Of a stretch of 5,879 bases of DNA, positions 5,611 to 5,879 are shown one piece after another. Under the pieces are notes generated by a model that saw nothing but the letters and a program-made list of their open reading frames with translations, did no database searches and was not told the DNA's origin. Both the position numbers and the translations under genes were made by a program. The DNA comes from an uncultured Emticicia sp. (GTDB lineage: Bacteria > Bacteroidota > Bacteroidia > Cytophagales > Spirosomataceae). How positions within the stretch are numbered: position 1 is the stretch's first letter; every line of letters begins with the position of its first letter. The stretch covers positions 1 to 5,879 of the forward strand of contig NZ_CALCZQ010000067.1 of NCBI RefSeq assembly GCF_937903345.1, in the 5' to 3' direction.

Positions 5611-5655
5611 ACGTATCTCCATTCGTATATTTACGGATAAATACGGATATTTTTT
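5611..5655 (+). terminator. Weak terminator after hipA, overlapping an ACGnAT motif array
   Basis: ATTCGTAT (5621-5628) pairs with ATACGGAT (5641-5648) in an 8-bp stem with one G-U pair and a 12-nt loop. After one A comes a T6 run (5650-5655), 65 nt past the hipA stop. The stem is A/T-rich, so termination would be inefficient. The same bases contain four related motifs, ACGTAT (5611), TCGTAT (5623), ACGGAT (5633) and ACGGAT (5643), spaced 12, 10 and 10 bp. They could instead be a regulator-binding array for something beyond the window. Confidence 0.4.
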
Positions 5656-5879
5656 CTAACAGCTATTAGATTTGAATTGCAGAATCTGACAAATGAAAAT
5701 AAATCAAAAATTTGTTGTTTAGGTTCGGGATTCTTTCTAAATTTGAACCGTTGCAAGAGGGATTTTGGCATTAACGGTCGCCCTGCCAAAAAACATTTTG
5801 CAACTTGTGACGTTGACGCGTCATGAACAACGACAACTAATTGATAATCAGTAAAATAGTATATGCGGTGTGAGTACCT
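5631..5879 (-). other. Unassigned open frame running off the window end, in the post-hipA spacer
   Basis: The 294 bases after hipA contain no secure gene. One minus-strand frame is open from the last base (5879) to TAA 5633-5631, 82 codons. It reads through TDYQLVVVVHDAS (about 5852-5814) and an internal ATG at 5771 that would give 46 aa (MPKSLLQRFKFRKNPEPKQQ...). I do not recognise it. It may be the C-terminus of a gene convergent with hipA, a decayed remnant, or chance. Its 3' end overlaps the candidate hipA terminator. A 10-bp palindrome TGACGCGTCA lies at 5814-5823. Confidence 0.2.

Noticed and set aside
5586..5879. tRNA gene or attachment site in the tail
   Set aside because: No cloverleaf arms or CCA-adjacent acceptor stem could be traced, and no matching copy of a core sequence is present elsewhere in the window.

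Overview
The window looks like part of an integrative or conjugative element in a member of the Bacteroidota. The evidence is the low G+C content, the absence of clear Shine-Dalgarno sequences, three matches to the Bacteroidota -7 promoter element TAnnTTTG (two exact, one near), and protein families typical of this phylum's mobile elements (RteC-like regulator, excisionase-type HTH protein, TOPRIM/RecA primase-helicase). No integrase, relaxase or transfer gene lies in the window, so the element boundaries are not visible.

Bases 1-3466 hold a minus-strand block, read from high to low coordinates. First is an RteC-like gene (3466-2626) broken by a single-base frameshift in an A8 tract. A 22-bp perfect palindrome follows (2593-2614). 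Next come a 99-residue excisionase-like HTH protein (2538-2239) and, 14 nt further, a 690-residue TOPRIM plus RecA-like ATPase (2224-152). A strong intrinsic terminator (95-61) closes the block. By analogy with CTnDOT-type elements, RteC would switch on the HTH/primase operon, and the palindrome lies where an activator site would be expected. If the frameshift is real and uncorrected, that switch is probably damaged.

Bases 3467-3939 are an A/T-rich divergent intergenic region. It contains a candidate rteC promoter and an unusual cluster of five AGGGCAAT octamers. Four of these form a 47-nt near-perfect inverted repeat around a CATATATATATATG core. It also contains a candidate hipB promoter followed by a 38-bp dyad that is a plausible HipB operator.

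Bases 3940-5585 on the plus strand encode an intact, translationally coupled HipB/HipA-type toxin-antitoxin pair: an XRE antitoxin ending in tryptophan and a full-length Ser/Thr kinase toxin. The pair is probably cargo or a stabilisation module. The last 294 bases have no secure gene. They hold helically spaced ACGnAT motifs, a weak terminator, and an 82-codon minus-strand open frame that runs off the window end.
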